A stretch of 23,884 bases of DNA from positions 1-23,884 of the forward strand of contig CAJMRP010000015.1 of the NCBI GenBank assembly GCA_905215765.1. The letters run 5' to 3'. How positions within the stretch are numbered: the stretch's first letter is position 1; every line of letters begins with the position of its first letter. The notes under the pieces were generated by a model. The model had not been told where the DNA came from and did no database searches. It saw nothing but the letters and a program-made list of their open reading frames with translations. Positions 14,539 to 22,355 of the stretch are shown piece after piece. The translations under genes and the position numbers were made by a program. The DNA comes from an uncultured bacterium (GTDB lineage Bacteria; Actinomycetota; Coriobacteriia; Coriobacteriales; Coriobacteriaceae).

Positions 14539-15942
14539 GTGAACCGCACCAAAATCGCGCAGCTCTATGCCGATGCCGAGTCGCTCGGCGGCCAGACCGT
14601 CACCGTCGCCGGCTGGGTCAAGTCCGTCCGCGACATGAAGAACTTTGGCTTTGTTACGCTCAACGACGGCAGCTGCTTCCGCGACCTGCAGGTCGTCATG
14701 AACCGCGAGGCACTCGACAACTACGACGAGATCGCCCATCAAAACGTCTCGGCCGCACTCATTTGCACCGGCACCGTCAAGCTGACCCCCGATGCGCCCC
14801 AGCCTTTCGAGCTTTCTGCCACCTCCATCGAGGTCGAGGGCACGAGCGCCCCGGATTACCCGCTGCAGAAGAAGCGCGCAACCGTCGAGTTCCTGCGCAC
14901 CCAGCAGCACCTGCGCCCGCGCACCAACCTGTTCCGCGCCGTGTTCCGCATCCGCTCTGTCGCGGCTGCCGCCATCCACCGCTTCTTCCAGGAGCAGGGC
15001 TTTGTCTACGTCAACACCCCCATCATCACCACGAGTGACTGCGAGGGCGCCGGCGAGATGTTCCGCGTGACCACGCTCGACCCCAAAAATCCGCCCCTCA
15101 CCGAGTCCGGAGAGGTCGACTGGAGCCAGGACTTCTTTGGCAAGCATGCGAGCCTCACCGTGTCCGGCCAGCTCAATGCCGAGAACTTTGCCATGGCCTT
15201 TGGCGACGTGTACACCTTTGGCCCCACCTTCCGTGCCGAGAACTCCAACACCACGCGCCACGCCGCCGAGTTTTGGATGATCGAACCCGAGATGGCCTTT
15301 GCCGACCTTAACGACTACATGGATAACGCCGAGGCCATGCTCAAGTATGTCCTCAAGGACGTCATGGCAACCTGCCCCGACGAGCTCAATATGCTCAACA
15401 AGTTTGTGGACAAGGGTCTGCTCGAGCGCCTGGACCATGTCGCCAACTCCGACTTTGCCCGCGTTACCTACACAGAGGCCGTCGAGATCCTGGAGCAGGC
15501 AGTCGCTGCTGGCCACCAGTTTGATTACCCCGTCAGCTGGGGCATCGACTTGCAGACCGAGCACGAGCGCTTCCTGACCGAGGAGCACTTTAAGCGCCCG
15601 ACCTTCGTGACCGACTACCCGGCCGAGATCAAGGCCTTCTACATGCGCATGAACAACGACGGCAAGACCGTCGCCGCCGCCGACTGCCTGGTGCCGGGCA
15701 TCGGCGAGATCATCGGTGGCTCCCAGCGCGAGGAGCGCCTGGATCTGCTCGAGGCCCGCATCAAGGACCTGGGTATGAATCCCGAGCAGTACAAGTACTA
15801 CCTTGACCTGCGCCGCTACGGTTCCTGCAAGCACGCCGGCTACGGTCTGGGCTTCGAGCGCTTGGTCATGTATCTGACCGGCGTGGGCAACATCCGCGAC
15901 GTCCTGCCGCACCCGCGCACCGTGGGCAACGCCGACTTCTAA
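14539..15942 (+). CDS. asnS: Asparagine--tRNA ligase
   Basis: Charges tRNA-Asn with asparagine. A class IIb aminoacyl-tRNA synthetase: an N-terminal OB-fold anticodon-binding domain (VTVAGWVKSVRDMKNFGFVTLNDG, first 110 residues), then the catalytic core with motif 2 FRAENSNTTRHAAEFWMIEPE and motif 3 GYGLGFERLVMYLTG near the C-terminus. The length of 467 aa matches E. coli AsnRS (466). I chose the GTG at 14539 because GGGAGGA lies 4 bases upstream and the product begins NRTKIAQLY; ATGs at 14503 and 14527 are in frame but have no RBS. A TAGAAT -10-like box lies at 14487-14492 with a weak -35. A strong terminator follows, so it is a single-gene unit. Confidence 0.97.
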   Translation: MNRTKIAQLYADAESLGGQTVTVAGWVKSVRDMKNFGFVTLNDGSCFRDLQVVMNREALDNYDEIAHQNVSAALICTGTVKLTPDAPQPFELSATSIEVEGTSAPDYPLQKKRATVEFLRTQQHLRPRTNLFRAVFRIRSVAAAAIHRFFQEQGFVYVNTPIITTSDCEGAGEMFRVTTLDPKNPPLTESGEVDWSQDFFGKHASLTVSGQLNAENFAMAFGDVYTFGPTFRAENSNTTRHAAEFWMIEPEMAFADLNDYMDNAEAMLKYVLKDVMATCPDELNMLNKFVDKGLLERLDHVANSDFARVTYTEAVEILEQAVAAGHQFDYPVSWGIDLQTEHERFLTEEHFKRPTFVTDYPAEIKAFYMRMNNDGKTVAAADCLVPGIGEIIGGSQREERLDLLEARIKDLGMNPEQYKYYLDLRRYGSCKHAGYGLGFERLVMYLTGVGNIRDVLPHPRTVGNADF

Positions 15943-15988
15943 TCGTCGGACGCTAGCTCGCGTCGCCACACGCCGATGCTCATCGCAT

Positions 15989-16025
15989 AAGCGTCTCTCG
16001 ACATCAGTCGAGAGACGCTTTTTTT
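15989..16025 (+). terminator. Intrinsic terminator after asnS
   Basis: A perfect 14-bp stem (15989-16002 with 16007-16020) with a 4-base loop is followed by an uninterrupted T-run to 16025. It is the strongest terminator in the window. Confidence 0.96.
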
Positions 16026-16084
16026 CAACAGCATCCGTCAAGCTTTTGGCAAGTTTTTGGTCAGTCGAGCAGGGCTGTTGAAAA
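16022..16084. other. Inverted repeat upstream of the WYL regulator
   Basis: TTTTCAACAGC (16022-16032) and GCTGTTGAAAA (16074-16084) are perfect 11-bp arms around a 41-base loop. The right arm is part of GGCTGTTGAAAA, which recurs with one extra base as GGCTGTTGTAAAA at 17054-17066, just before the ABC importer operon. A GTCGAG/CTCGAC pairing overlaps the right arm and would compete with it. Confidence 0.6.
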
Positions 16085-16146
16085 CTCGACCCGCCGTTTG
16101 CCGACGACTACCGACCGCCCAGAGCGCCCTGCGCCCCTGGGAAAGC

Positions 16147-16197
16147 CCCACGTCCTAGGCTCCATACCGTCGCCACCCAAAACGGAAAGGACGTGGG
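16147..16197 (+). promoter_or_regulatory. Inverted repeat overlapping the WYL regulator ribosome-binding site
   Basis: CCCACGTCCT (16147-16156) is perfectly complementary to AGGACGTGGG (16188-16197), 31 bases apart. The right arm contains the AAAGGA ribosome-binding site region. As RNA it would hide the RBS; as DNA it could be an operator for autoregulation. Confidence 0.55.
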
Positions 16198-16201
16198 CAC
16201 C

Positions 16202-16990
16202 ATGACCGAAGCCGCTGTTGAAACCTACGACACCACGACGAGAGGCGCCGCCTCGATGGCAGCCTATCGCGCCGTTCGCATCCTGCAACTATTAAGCGAA
16301 AACACTGGCGAGGACAAGGCCATGCTTTCCGATGAGTTGATCCGGCGCCTCGCCCATCCCGACGACCCCGCCCGCATGCCCATCTCGGCGGCGCGGCGCA
16401 GCATCTACACCGCCATCTCCGCGCTTCGCCATGCCGGATACGAAATTGAGTACAAACGCGGCGTGGGCTACAAACTTCTTACCCGTCCGCTCACCGATGA
16501 AGAGATCATCCGGCTCCACGGTATGGTCATGCGCAACCGCTCCACGCCTATCGCTATCCGCAAGAGCATGGCGCAGCACTTAGTTGCCATGGCGAGTGCC
16601 GACGTTCGCGGCTACCTCGATATACCCGAACCCGTTCCAAGCGCAGGCAGCAAGGCCACCAAGGCAACACGCACGCCCATCAAGCGCATCGACACGTGCG
16701 AGCTCGTCGAGCAGGCCATCGACCACGGAACCACGGTGAGTTTTGATATTTCGAGCGTCACGACGCGTGGCGAAACCGAAGCAGCACGAATGACACTCCG
16801 TCCCTTTGCCATCAGGCAGCGCGATGGCATCTCGTATCTGCTGGGAACGGTCTACGACGCCCGAGGCGCCGATGACACGTTGCGTACCGTAGAGATTGGC
16901 CGAATGAGAAACGTCACCACACGTCTCCTCGACGGCAAGAAGCTCTTCGCCGCCCTCGACGAGGAGGAGGACGCCTCCTCCGCCGCATAA
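16202..16990 (+). CDS. WYL-domain transcriptional regulator
   Basis: A predicted DNA-binding regulator of the HTH plus WYL type. Residues about 18-95 contain a winged-helix-like region (AYRAVRILQLLSEN...ISAARRSIYTAISALRHAGYEIEYKRGVGYKL); the C-terminal part (MTLRPFAIRQRDGISYLLGTVYDARG...VEIGRMRNV) has the WYL-domain pattern, though the literal W-Y-L triplet is replaced by SYLLG. WYL domains bind ligands, often nucleic acid or nucleotides. I prefer the ATG at 16202 (262 aa), 11 bases after AAAGG; a GTG at 16193 is in frame but too close to the RBS. The inverted repeats upstream suggest autoregulation. The ABC importer operon follows 159 bases later on the same strand and is a plausible target. 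Confidence 0.82.
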   Translation: MTEAAVETYDTTTRGAASMAAYRAVRILQLLSENTGEDKAMLSDELIRRLAHPDDPARMPISAARRSIYTAISALRHAGYEIEYKRGVGYKLLTRPLTDEEIIRLHGMVMRNRSTPIAIRKSMAQHLVAMASADVRGYLDIPEPVPSAGSKATKATRTPIKRIDTCELVEQAIDHGTTVSFDISSVTTRGETEAARMTLRPFAIRQRDGISYLLGTVYDARGADDTLRTVEIGRMRNVTTRLLDGKKLFAALDEEEDASSAA

Positions 16991-17149
16991 GACCCTCCGC
17001 CGCCCATTCGACTACCCGTACCGCCCATCCGATTCTGTATTAAAAACCCGCCAGGCTGTTGTAAAAATGGACATCAGCGCTACTATAGTTCCACTTGCAC
17101 TTTGTCCCAGTGCAGTGTTTCCAGCCATTTTTATACTGGGGGTAATGAT

Positions 17150-18130
17150 ATGAAGGACATCACCATCAGCCGCAGGAGCCTTCTGGTCTCCGCCGGCCTG
17201 CTCGCGCTCGCCCCGCTCGCCGGATGCGGCGGCAACTCTGGTTCCGGCTCTGCTGCCGCCGGTTCCGACTACACCATCGGCGTTCTGCAGCTCACCGAGC
17301 ACTCCGCACTCGATGCCGCCAACGACGGCTTTGTCAAGGCCATCAAGGAGAGCGGCCTTAAGGTCAAGATCGACCAGAAGAACGCCCAGAACGACCAGTC
17401 CACGTGTAAGTCCATTGCCGACAAGTTTGTGGGCGACAACGTCAACCTGATTTATGCCATCGCCACACCCGCCGCACAGGCTGCCGCCGGCGCCACGGCC
17501 GATATCCCCATCGTGGGCTGTGCCATCACCGACTACGCCGCCTCCGGCCTGGTCCAGGACAACGACAAGCCCGGCACCAACGTCACGGGCGCTTCCGACC
17601 TCACCCCGGTCGCCGAGCAGCTCGAGATGATGCAGAAGGTCCTGCCCGACGTTAAAAAGGTCGGCCTGCTCTACTGCACCGCCGAGTCCAACTCCGACGT
17701 CCAGATCAAGGCCGCCAAGAAGGAGCTCGACAAGCTGGGCCTCGAGTACACTGACTTCACCGTCTCGAGCTCCAACGAGATTCAGTCCGTCGTCGAGTCT
17801 GCCGTGGGCAAGGTCGACGCGCTGTACTCCCCCACCGACAACACCATCGCCGCGGGTGCCTCGCAGGTCGGCCAGATCTGCAAGGAAAACAAGCTTCCCT
17901 TCGTGACTGGCGAGGAGGGTATGTGCATGGCCGGCGGCCTGTTCACCCTCTCCATCAATTACGAGGACCTGGGCTACGCCGCGGGCGAGATGGCCGTTAA
18001 GATCCTGAAGGGCGAGGCCAAGCCCGAAGACATGCCGATCAAGCACCTCTCGAGCAAGGACCTGGTCGTCGTCAAGAACGACGAGATGGCCGAGGCCCTG
18101 GGCATCGACCTTTCCGCTCTGGACGCGTAA
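17150..18130 (+). CDS. ABC importer substrate-binding lipoprotein (ABC_sub_bind family, TrpX-like)
   Basis: The extracytoplasmic binding protein of an importer; the family (PF04392-type) includes TrpX of streptococci and others of unknown ligand, so an aromatic amino acid is only a guess. The first 26 residues are a lipoprotein signal with SRRSLLVSAG and the lipobox LAGC (Cys26), followed by a Gly/Ser linker; the twin-arginine hint may be chance. The mature part opens DYTIGVLQLTEHSALDAANDGF, then ADIPIVGCAITDYAASGLV and TGASDLTPVAEQLEMMQKVLP, as usual in this family. The length is 326 aa. The start is the ATG at 17150 with TGGGGGT upstream. The permease and ATPase follow. A TTGTAA...TATAGT promoter with a long 19-base spacer may lie near 17060-17090. 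Confidence 0.92.
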   Translation: MKDITISRRSLLVSAGLLALAPLAGCGGNSGSGSAAAGSDYTIGVLQLTEHSALDAANDGFVKAIKESGLKVKIDQKNAQNDQSTCKSIADKFVGDNVNLIYAIATPAAQAAAGATADIPIVGCAITDYAASGLVQDNDKPGTNVTGASDLTPVAEQLEMMQKVLPDVKKVGLLYCTAESNSDVQIKAAKKELDKLGLEYTDFTVSSSNEIQSVVESAVGKVDALYSPTDNTIAAGASQVGQICKENKLPFVTGEEGMCMAGGLFTLSINYEDLGYAAGEMAVKILKGEAKPEDMPIKHLSSKDLVVVKNDEMAEALGIDLSALDA

Positions 18131-18199
18131 TGCCATACGCGGCATGCGTCTAGAGCCCGTGCTCGCGCTTTAGCCGCGTTATTCAATATCTGAGCCACA

Positions 18200-18240
18200 G
18201 GGGCGGGCGCTGTAGACCGGCGTCCGCCCTGCTTGTTTCA
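18200..18240 (+). terminator. Hairpin between binding protein and permease genes
   Basis: GGGCGGGCGCT (18201-18211) pairs with GGCGTCCGCCC (18219-18229) allowing G-U pairs, followed by the weakly T-rich TGCTTGTTTC. It lies 70 bases after the binding-protein stop. A leaky terminator or 3' end stabiliser here would give more binding protein than permease, a common arrangement in ABC importers. Confidence 0.55.
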
Positions 18241-18333
18241 GGTAAAACAAAACGTCTGTCCGCAGCTCTTCTATGCATTGTTACCGCTATTATGGAAAAT
18301 CACGTGTCCACCCTATCCTAGGAGGTATGAAGC

Positions 18334-19257
18334 ATGCTCATTGCATTGCAGGGCGCCGTTTCGCAGGGCGTCCTCTGGGGCATTATGGTGCTTGGCGTGT
18401 TTATCACGTTCCGCCTGCTCGACATTCCCGATATGACCTGCGACGGCAGCTTTGCCCTCGGCGGCTGCGTCTGCGCTGTGCTCATCGTCAATAACAACGT
18501 CGACCCGCTGCTCGCCGTGCTGGCCGGTATGTGCGCCGGCGCCATCGCGGGTGCCGTCACGGGCATTTTGACCACCGTCTTTGAGATTCCCGCGATCCTC
18601 GCCGGAATCCTCACCCAGATCAGTCTGTGGTCAATCAACCTGCGCATCATGGGCAAGTCCAATACGCCCATTCTTGCCAAGGGCACCGTGTTCTCGGCCG
18701 TCAGCAATATGACCGGCCTGCCGCAGTCCACCGTTGCCATCATCTTGGGCATCCTGCTCGCCGTGGCTATCGTTGCCATCCTGTATTGGTTCTTTGGCAC
18801 CGAGATTGGCTCGGCGCTGCGCGCCACCGGCAACAACGAGTACATGATCCGCGCCCTGGGCGTCAACACCAACTCCACCAAGATGATCGCCCTTGTGCTC
18901 TCCAACGCCCTCATCGGCCTTTCGGGCGCGCTCATCTGCCAGAGCCAAAAGTATGCCGACATTGGTATGGGCACCGGTGCCATCGTTATCGGTCTTGCCG
19001 CCATTGTTATCGGTGAGGTGCTCGGCCGTCTGCTGCCCGGCGGCCTCACGCAGTTTAGCGTCCGTCTTGCCTCCGCCGTCTTTGGCTCCGTGGTCTACTT
19101 CCTTATCCGCGCCATCGTGCTGCAAATGGGCATGGACGCCAACGACATGAAACTGCTCTCCGCCGTGATCGTCGCCGTGGCCCTGTGCGTGCCCGTGGTT
19201 TGGGAGCGCTATAAGCTCCGCAGCTCCTACACGAAGGGGGATGAGGCAGATGCTTAA
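18334..19257 (+). CDS. ABC importer permease (BPD_transp_2 family)
   Basis: The membrane subunit of the importer, in the branched-chain-amino-acid/LivH-like permease family that pairs with ABC_sub_bind proteins. The 307-aa product has about 8-9 hydrophobic segments; FRLLDIPDMTCDGSFALGG near residues 26-44 and the GSALRATGNNEYMIRALGVNT cytoplasmic loop near residues 156-176 are family marks, the latter contacting the ATPase. AGGAGG lies 9 bases before the ATG. The last 8 bases overlap the ATPase start. It forms one transport unit with its neighbours. Confidence 0.93.
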   Translation: MLIALQGAVSQGVLWGIMVLGVFITFRLLDIPDMTCDGSFALGGCVCAVLIVNNNVDPLLAVLAGMCAGAIAGAVTGILTTVFEIPAILAGILTQISLWSINLRIMGKSNTPILAKGTVFSAVSNMTGLPQSTVAIILGILLAVAIVAILYWFFGTEIGSALRATGNNEYMIRALGVNTNSTKMIALVLSNALIGLSGALICQSQKYADIGMGTGAIVIGLAAIVIGEVLGRLLPGGLTQFSVRLASAVFGSVVYFLIRAIVLQMGMDANDMKLLSAVIVAVALCVPVVWERYKLRSSYTKGDEADA

Positions 19258-20044
19258 GCTCTCGCACGTCAAAAAGACCTTTAACAAGGGCACCGTCACC
19301 GAGAAGCGCGCGCTCACCGGCGTCGACCTCACCCTGAATGACAGCGACTTTGTAACCGTGATTGGCGGCAACGGCGCCGGCAAGTCCACGCTGCTCAACA
19401 TGATCGCCGGCGTATATCCGCTCGATTCGGGCGTTATCGAGCTCGACGGCAACGATATCTCGCGTCTGAGCGAGTCGCAGCGTGCCAAGTACCTGGGCCG
19501 CGTGTTCCAGGACCCCATGCGCGGCACCGCAGCCGACATGCAGATTGCCGAGAACCTGGCCCTCGCCAAGCGTCGCGGCCAGCGTCGCGGCCTTTCGTGG
19601 GGCGTCACCAAGGCCGAGAAAGATGAGTACGTTGAGCTGCTCAAGCGCCTGGACCTTGGTCTGGACACGCGTCTTAACGCCAAGGTCGGCCTGCTCTCGG
19701 GCGGACAGCGCCAGGCACTCACCCTGTTGATGGCCACGCTCACCAGGCCGCGCCTGCTGCTGCTCGACGAGCACACCGCGGCCCTCGACCCCAAGACGGC
19801 CTCTAAGGTGCTCAACCTGACCGAGGAGATCGTCGACGAGAACCACCTGACCACGCTCATGGTCACGCACAACATGAACGACGCCATCCGTCTGGGCAAC
19901 CGTCTGATCATGATGCACGAAGGCCACGTGATCTACGACGTGGCGGGCGATGAGAAGAAGTCGCTCACCGTAGCCGACCTGCTGCAGAAATTCGAGGAGG
20001 TCTCGGGCGGCGAGCTCGCCAACGACCGCATGCTGCTAAGCTAA
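19250..20044 (+). CDS. ABC importer ATP-binding protein
   Basis: Powers the importer. All nucleotide-binding motifs are present: Walker A GGNGAGKST, Q-loop in RVFQDPM, signature LSGGQRQ, Walker B RLLLLDEHTAALD and the switch histidine in VTHNM. In Walker B the usual Glu is there (DEH). The ATG at 19250 (MLKLSHVKKTF, 264 aa) overlaps the permease stop by 8 bases and suits AAGGGGG upstream; an ATG at 19241 would sit directly against the RBS. Two hairpins follow the stop. Confidence 0.94.
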   Translation: MLKLSHVKKTFNKGTVTEKRALTGVDLTLNDSDFVTVIGGNGAGKSTLLNMIAGVYPLDSGVIELDGNDISRLSESQRAKYLGRVFQDPMRGTAADMQIAENLALAKRRGQRRGLSWGVTKAEKDEYVELLKRLDLGLDTRLNAKVGLLSGGQRQALTLLMATLTRPRLLLLDEHTAALDPKTASKVLNLTEEIVDENHLTTLMVTHNMNDAIRLGNRLIMMHEGHVIYDVAGDEKKSLTVADLLQKFEEVSGGELANDRMLLS

Positions 20045-20080
20045 ACCTACCAAAAAGGGACAGGTTTATTTTGGCAGGTT
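20044..20080. repeat. Hairpin with GGGACAGG loop, first of two
   Basis: AACCTACCAAAA (20044-20055) and TTTTGGCAGGTT (20069-20080) pair with one mismatch. The loop holds AGGGACAGG. It overlaps the end of the ATPase gene stop codon region. Confidence 0.75.
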
Positions 20081-20097
20081 TTATCTGCGCAAACGTC

Positions 20098-20141
20098 AAA
20101 ACCGCCGCTAAGGGACAGGCGCCCTTGCGGCGGTTTTCGCA
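20098..20141 (+). terminator. Terminator-like hairpin with GGGACAGG loop, second of two
   Basis: AAAACCGCCGC (20098-20108) pairs perfectly with GCGGCGGTTTT (20127-20137), with a further AAGGG/CCCTT pairing inside and GGGACAGG at 20112-20119. The stem ends in TTTT, so it can end the ABC importer transcript. It follows the stop by 54 bases. Confidence 0.8.
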
Positions 20142-20201
20142 TATTATGTCGATAATCCGATATTCAACCAGACATTCTGGCTAAGGACTAAGGAAACTGC
20201 C

Positions 20202-22226
20202 ATGAAAAGACTCCCCCGCCTTGCGTTAGCCACCGCGTTGTTTGCCGGCGCGCTCGCAGGCATCCCAAGCCTCGCTTTCGCGGGGAACCTGCCCGCCGCT
20301 ATTGACGGCTCCGTGGCCGTCATGCACACCAACGACATCCACGGCAGCTACAAGTACAGCTACAACGCAAGCAAAGGCACCGGCACTGTGGGCTTTGACG
20401 GACTGGCGGTTCTCTATAGCGCCCAAAGCAGCGCCCCCGATCTTTTGCTCGATGCGGGCGATACCTTCCACGGGCAGTCCTTTGCCACCATGAGCGAGGG
20501 CAAGAGCATCGCCGAGCTCATGGACACCTTCTACGCCGACGGCTACGACGCGACCACGCCAGGCAACCACGACTGGAGCTACGGCGCGGACAAACTCCGC
20601 ACCATGACCGGCTACAGCACCACCGGCACGCCCTTCGCCATGCTCTGCGCGAACGCAAAGTCTACGAGCGGCGTATGGAGCTCGAGCATCACGAAGACGC
20701 TCGATCGCACCTGGGAGGATAGCGAGGATCACTCCACATTCGACTACAAAATCAAGGTCGGCGTCGTGGGTGCCATGGATGAGTCGCTGGAATCCTCGCT
20801 GCGCGCGGACCTGGTCGCGGGTACGTCGTTCTCGAGTGCCGCGAACGCCATCAATGCCGAGGCAGAGCAGCTGCGCAAGGAGGGCTGCGATGTTGTTGTG
20901 TGTATCGCGCACACGCTCGACGCCAAGACCTTTGCCACGCGACTCCGTGGCGTCGATGCCCTTATCGCAGGCCACGAGCACATCAACCTTAACGAGAAGG
21001 TGACGGGAGCCGACGGCAAGACAATCCACGTTGTCGAGGCGGGCAGTGCCTTTGCCGAGGTGGGACTGCTTTCCATTCCGTACAAGTACGACACCAATGG
21101 CACCGAGACGACCGACGATGACACGGTCACGGTCCCTGCAGACGGCAGCGACGAGAAGCTCTACACCGCCAAGAACGTCAACGACCTTTTGGCAGACCCC
21201 GACAAGGGCTCCGACTACCAAAGCCGCCTTGAAGACGTCCGCAACAAGATCAAGCCGCTCGACGAGGCCTTTGAAAACGAATCGAACAAGGTGCTCGGCA
21301 CATCCACCACCAACTATTTCTACGGCGAGGACGCCGCAGGCACGCATGGCTGGGAAATGGTGCGCACCACCGATTTCCGCCCCAGCAAGGAGGGCGACAC
21401 CACCAAGGCCCAGACCATCGGCCACGTGATTTGCGGCTCCTATCTTGCCCTGACGGGCGCGGACTTCGCTATCGAAAACGCTGGCGGCATCCGCGGCGGC
21501 ATCGCGGCGGGCAACGTGACCGCCGGCAACGTCATCGCCATCTCGCCCTACGGCAACACCGTGGAGACCTGGACCATGACCGGCGCGGACTTCCTCGCAG
21601 CGCTCGAGCACTCGCTACAAATCAGCGACGATTGCAACGACAGCTACGAGCTTCAGCAGGCTTATGCGGCGGCCGGTCACACCGAGCAGGAGGCGCAAGA
21701 CAAGTACAAGTGGCGCGATGACTCTGGCAGCGTTCTCTCCTTTGGCGGCATCAACGTGACGATTGATTGGACGCAGCCCGAAGGCAAGCGCATTGTGAGT
21801 GCCACACTCACCAAAGACGGCAGCACGCTCGACCCCGCCAAGACCTATACCGTCGCCACCAACAACTACATCATTACCAACACGACCGATTTTCCCACCT
21901 TTGCACACGCCACCAAGTACACCGAGTGGGGCACGTGCGAGGCGGCGCTGAGGGCACTGATCGGGCAGGACAGCTGGGAGAGCAAGATGGCCTCGCTCGC
22001 GGGCACCATCAGCTTTGGCTCCGCTGCCGTGGACCCCACGCCCACACCGGCCCCGACGCCTAAGCCCTCGCCTAAGACGGACACGACGGCCACGAAGGTC
22101 ATCACCAAGAAGACGACCGGTAAGCTTGCCACAACGGGAGACCGCACGCTGGCAGTAGTTGGCGCGTGCCTTATCGGCGGCATCATCGTCATCATGCTCG
22201 GCATTATCTGGAAGCGTCGACGCTAA
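20202..22226 (+). CDS. Cell-wall-anchored 5'-nucleotidase / metallophosphoesterase
   Basis: A surface enzyme that removes phosphate from nucleotides, releasing nucleosides for uptake. Residues 1-27 are a signal peptide (cleavage near SLAFA-G). The calcineurin-like domain carries the metal ligands in HTNDIHG (42-48), DAGDTFHG (84-91), GNHDW (121-125) and GHEH (about 257); the 5'-nucleotidase C-terminal domain covers about 345-590 (ENAGGIRGGI, ISPYGNTVETWTMTG). A Thr/Pro/Lys-rich linker (PTPTPAPTPKPSPKT) leads to the sorting signal LATTG (642-646), a hydrophobic span and KRRR. LAxTG is the signal used by class E sortases, known from Actinobacteria. 674 aa is normal. AAGGA lies upstream of the ATG. 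It forms a single-gene unit. Confidence 0.95.
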   Translation: MKRLPRLALATALFAGALAGIPSLAFAGNLPAAIDGSVAVMHTNDIHGSYKYSYNASKGTGTVGFDGLAVLYSAQSSAPDLLLDAGDTFHGQSFATMSEGKSIAELMDTFYADGYDATTPGNHDWSYGADKLRTMTGYSTTGTPFAMLCANAKSTSGVWSSSITKTLDRTWEDSEDHSTFDYKIKVGVVGAMDESLESSLRADLVAGTSFSSAANAINAEAEQLRKEGCDVVVCIAHTLDAKTFATRLRGVDALIAGHEHINLNEKVTGADGKTIHVVEAGSAFAEVGLLSIPYKYDTNGTETTDDDTVTVPADGSDEKLYTAKNVNDLLADPDKGSDYQSRLEDVRNKIKPLDEAFENESNKVLGTSTTNYFYGEDAAGTHGWEMVRTTDFRPSKEGDTTKAQTIGHVICGSYLALTGADFAIENAGGIRGGIAAGNVTAGNVIAISPYGNTVETWTMTGADFLAALEHSLQISDDCNDSYELQQAYAAAGHTEQEAQDKYKWRDDSGSVLSFGGINVTIDWTQPEGKRIVSATLTKDGSTLDPAKTYTVATNNYIITNTTDFPTFAHATKYTEWGTCEAALRALIGQDSWESKMASLAGTISFGSAAVDPTPTPAPTPKPSPKTDTTATKVITKKTTGKLATTGDRTLAVVGACLIGGIIVIMLGIIWKRRR

Positions 22227-22278
22227 GCTACACCGCCGGGCCTTACAGCCCCGCCGCGTAAACCTTATATCGAGCACA

Positions 22279-22313
22279 GAAGCCCGTCCGAATTTGATCG
22301 GACGGGCTTCTTG
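22279..22313 (+). terminator. Intrinsic terminator after the 5'-nucleotidase gene
   Basis: GAAGCCCGTCCGA (22279-22291) pairs perfectly with TCGGACGGGCTTC (22298-22310) around a 6-base loop. Only TT follows on either side, so the U-tract is short, but the stem is strong and lies 52 bases after the stop. Confidence 0.75.
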
Positions 22314-22355
22314 GTGGGTATCATGGTTGGACGATCATAAGGAGGTTTTCCCTAC

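Noticed and set aside
14518..16041. 507-codon open frame on the minus strand
   Set aside because: It is antisense to asnS, whose class II motifs are unmistakable, and it runs through the asnS terminator.
17089..17120. T-box or riboswitch before the ABC importer
   Set aside because: There is a small TGCACT/AGTGCA hairpin, but no T-box sequence, specifier stem or terminator, and the leader is short.
20226..21611. 461-codon open frame on the minus strand
   Set aside because: It is antisense to the 5'-nucleotidase, and its composition (Val/Gly/Ala/Arg-rich) is typical of a shadow frame.
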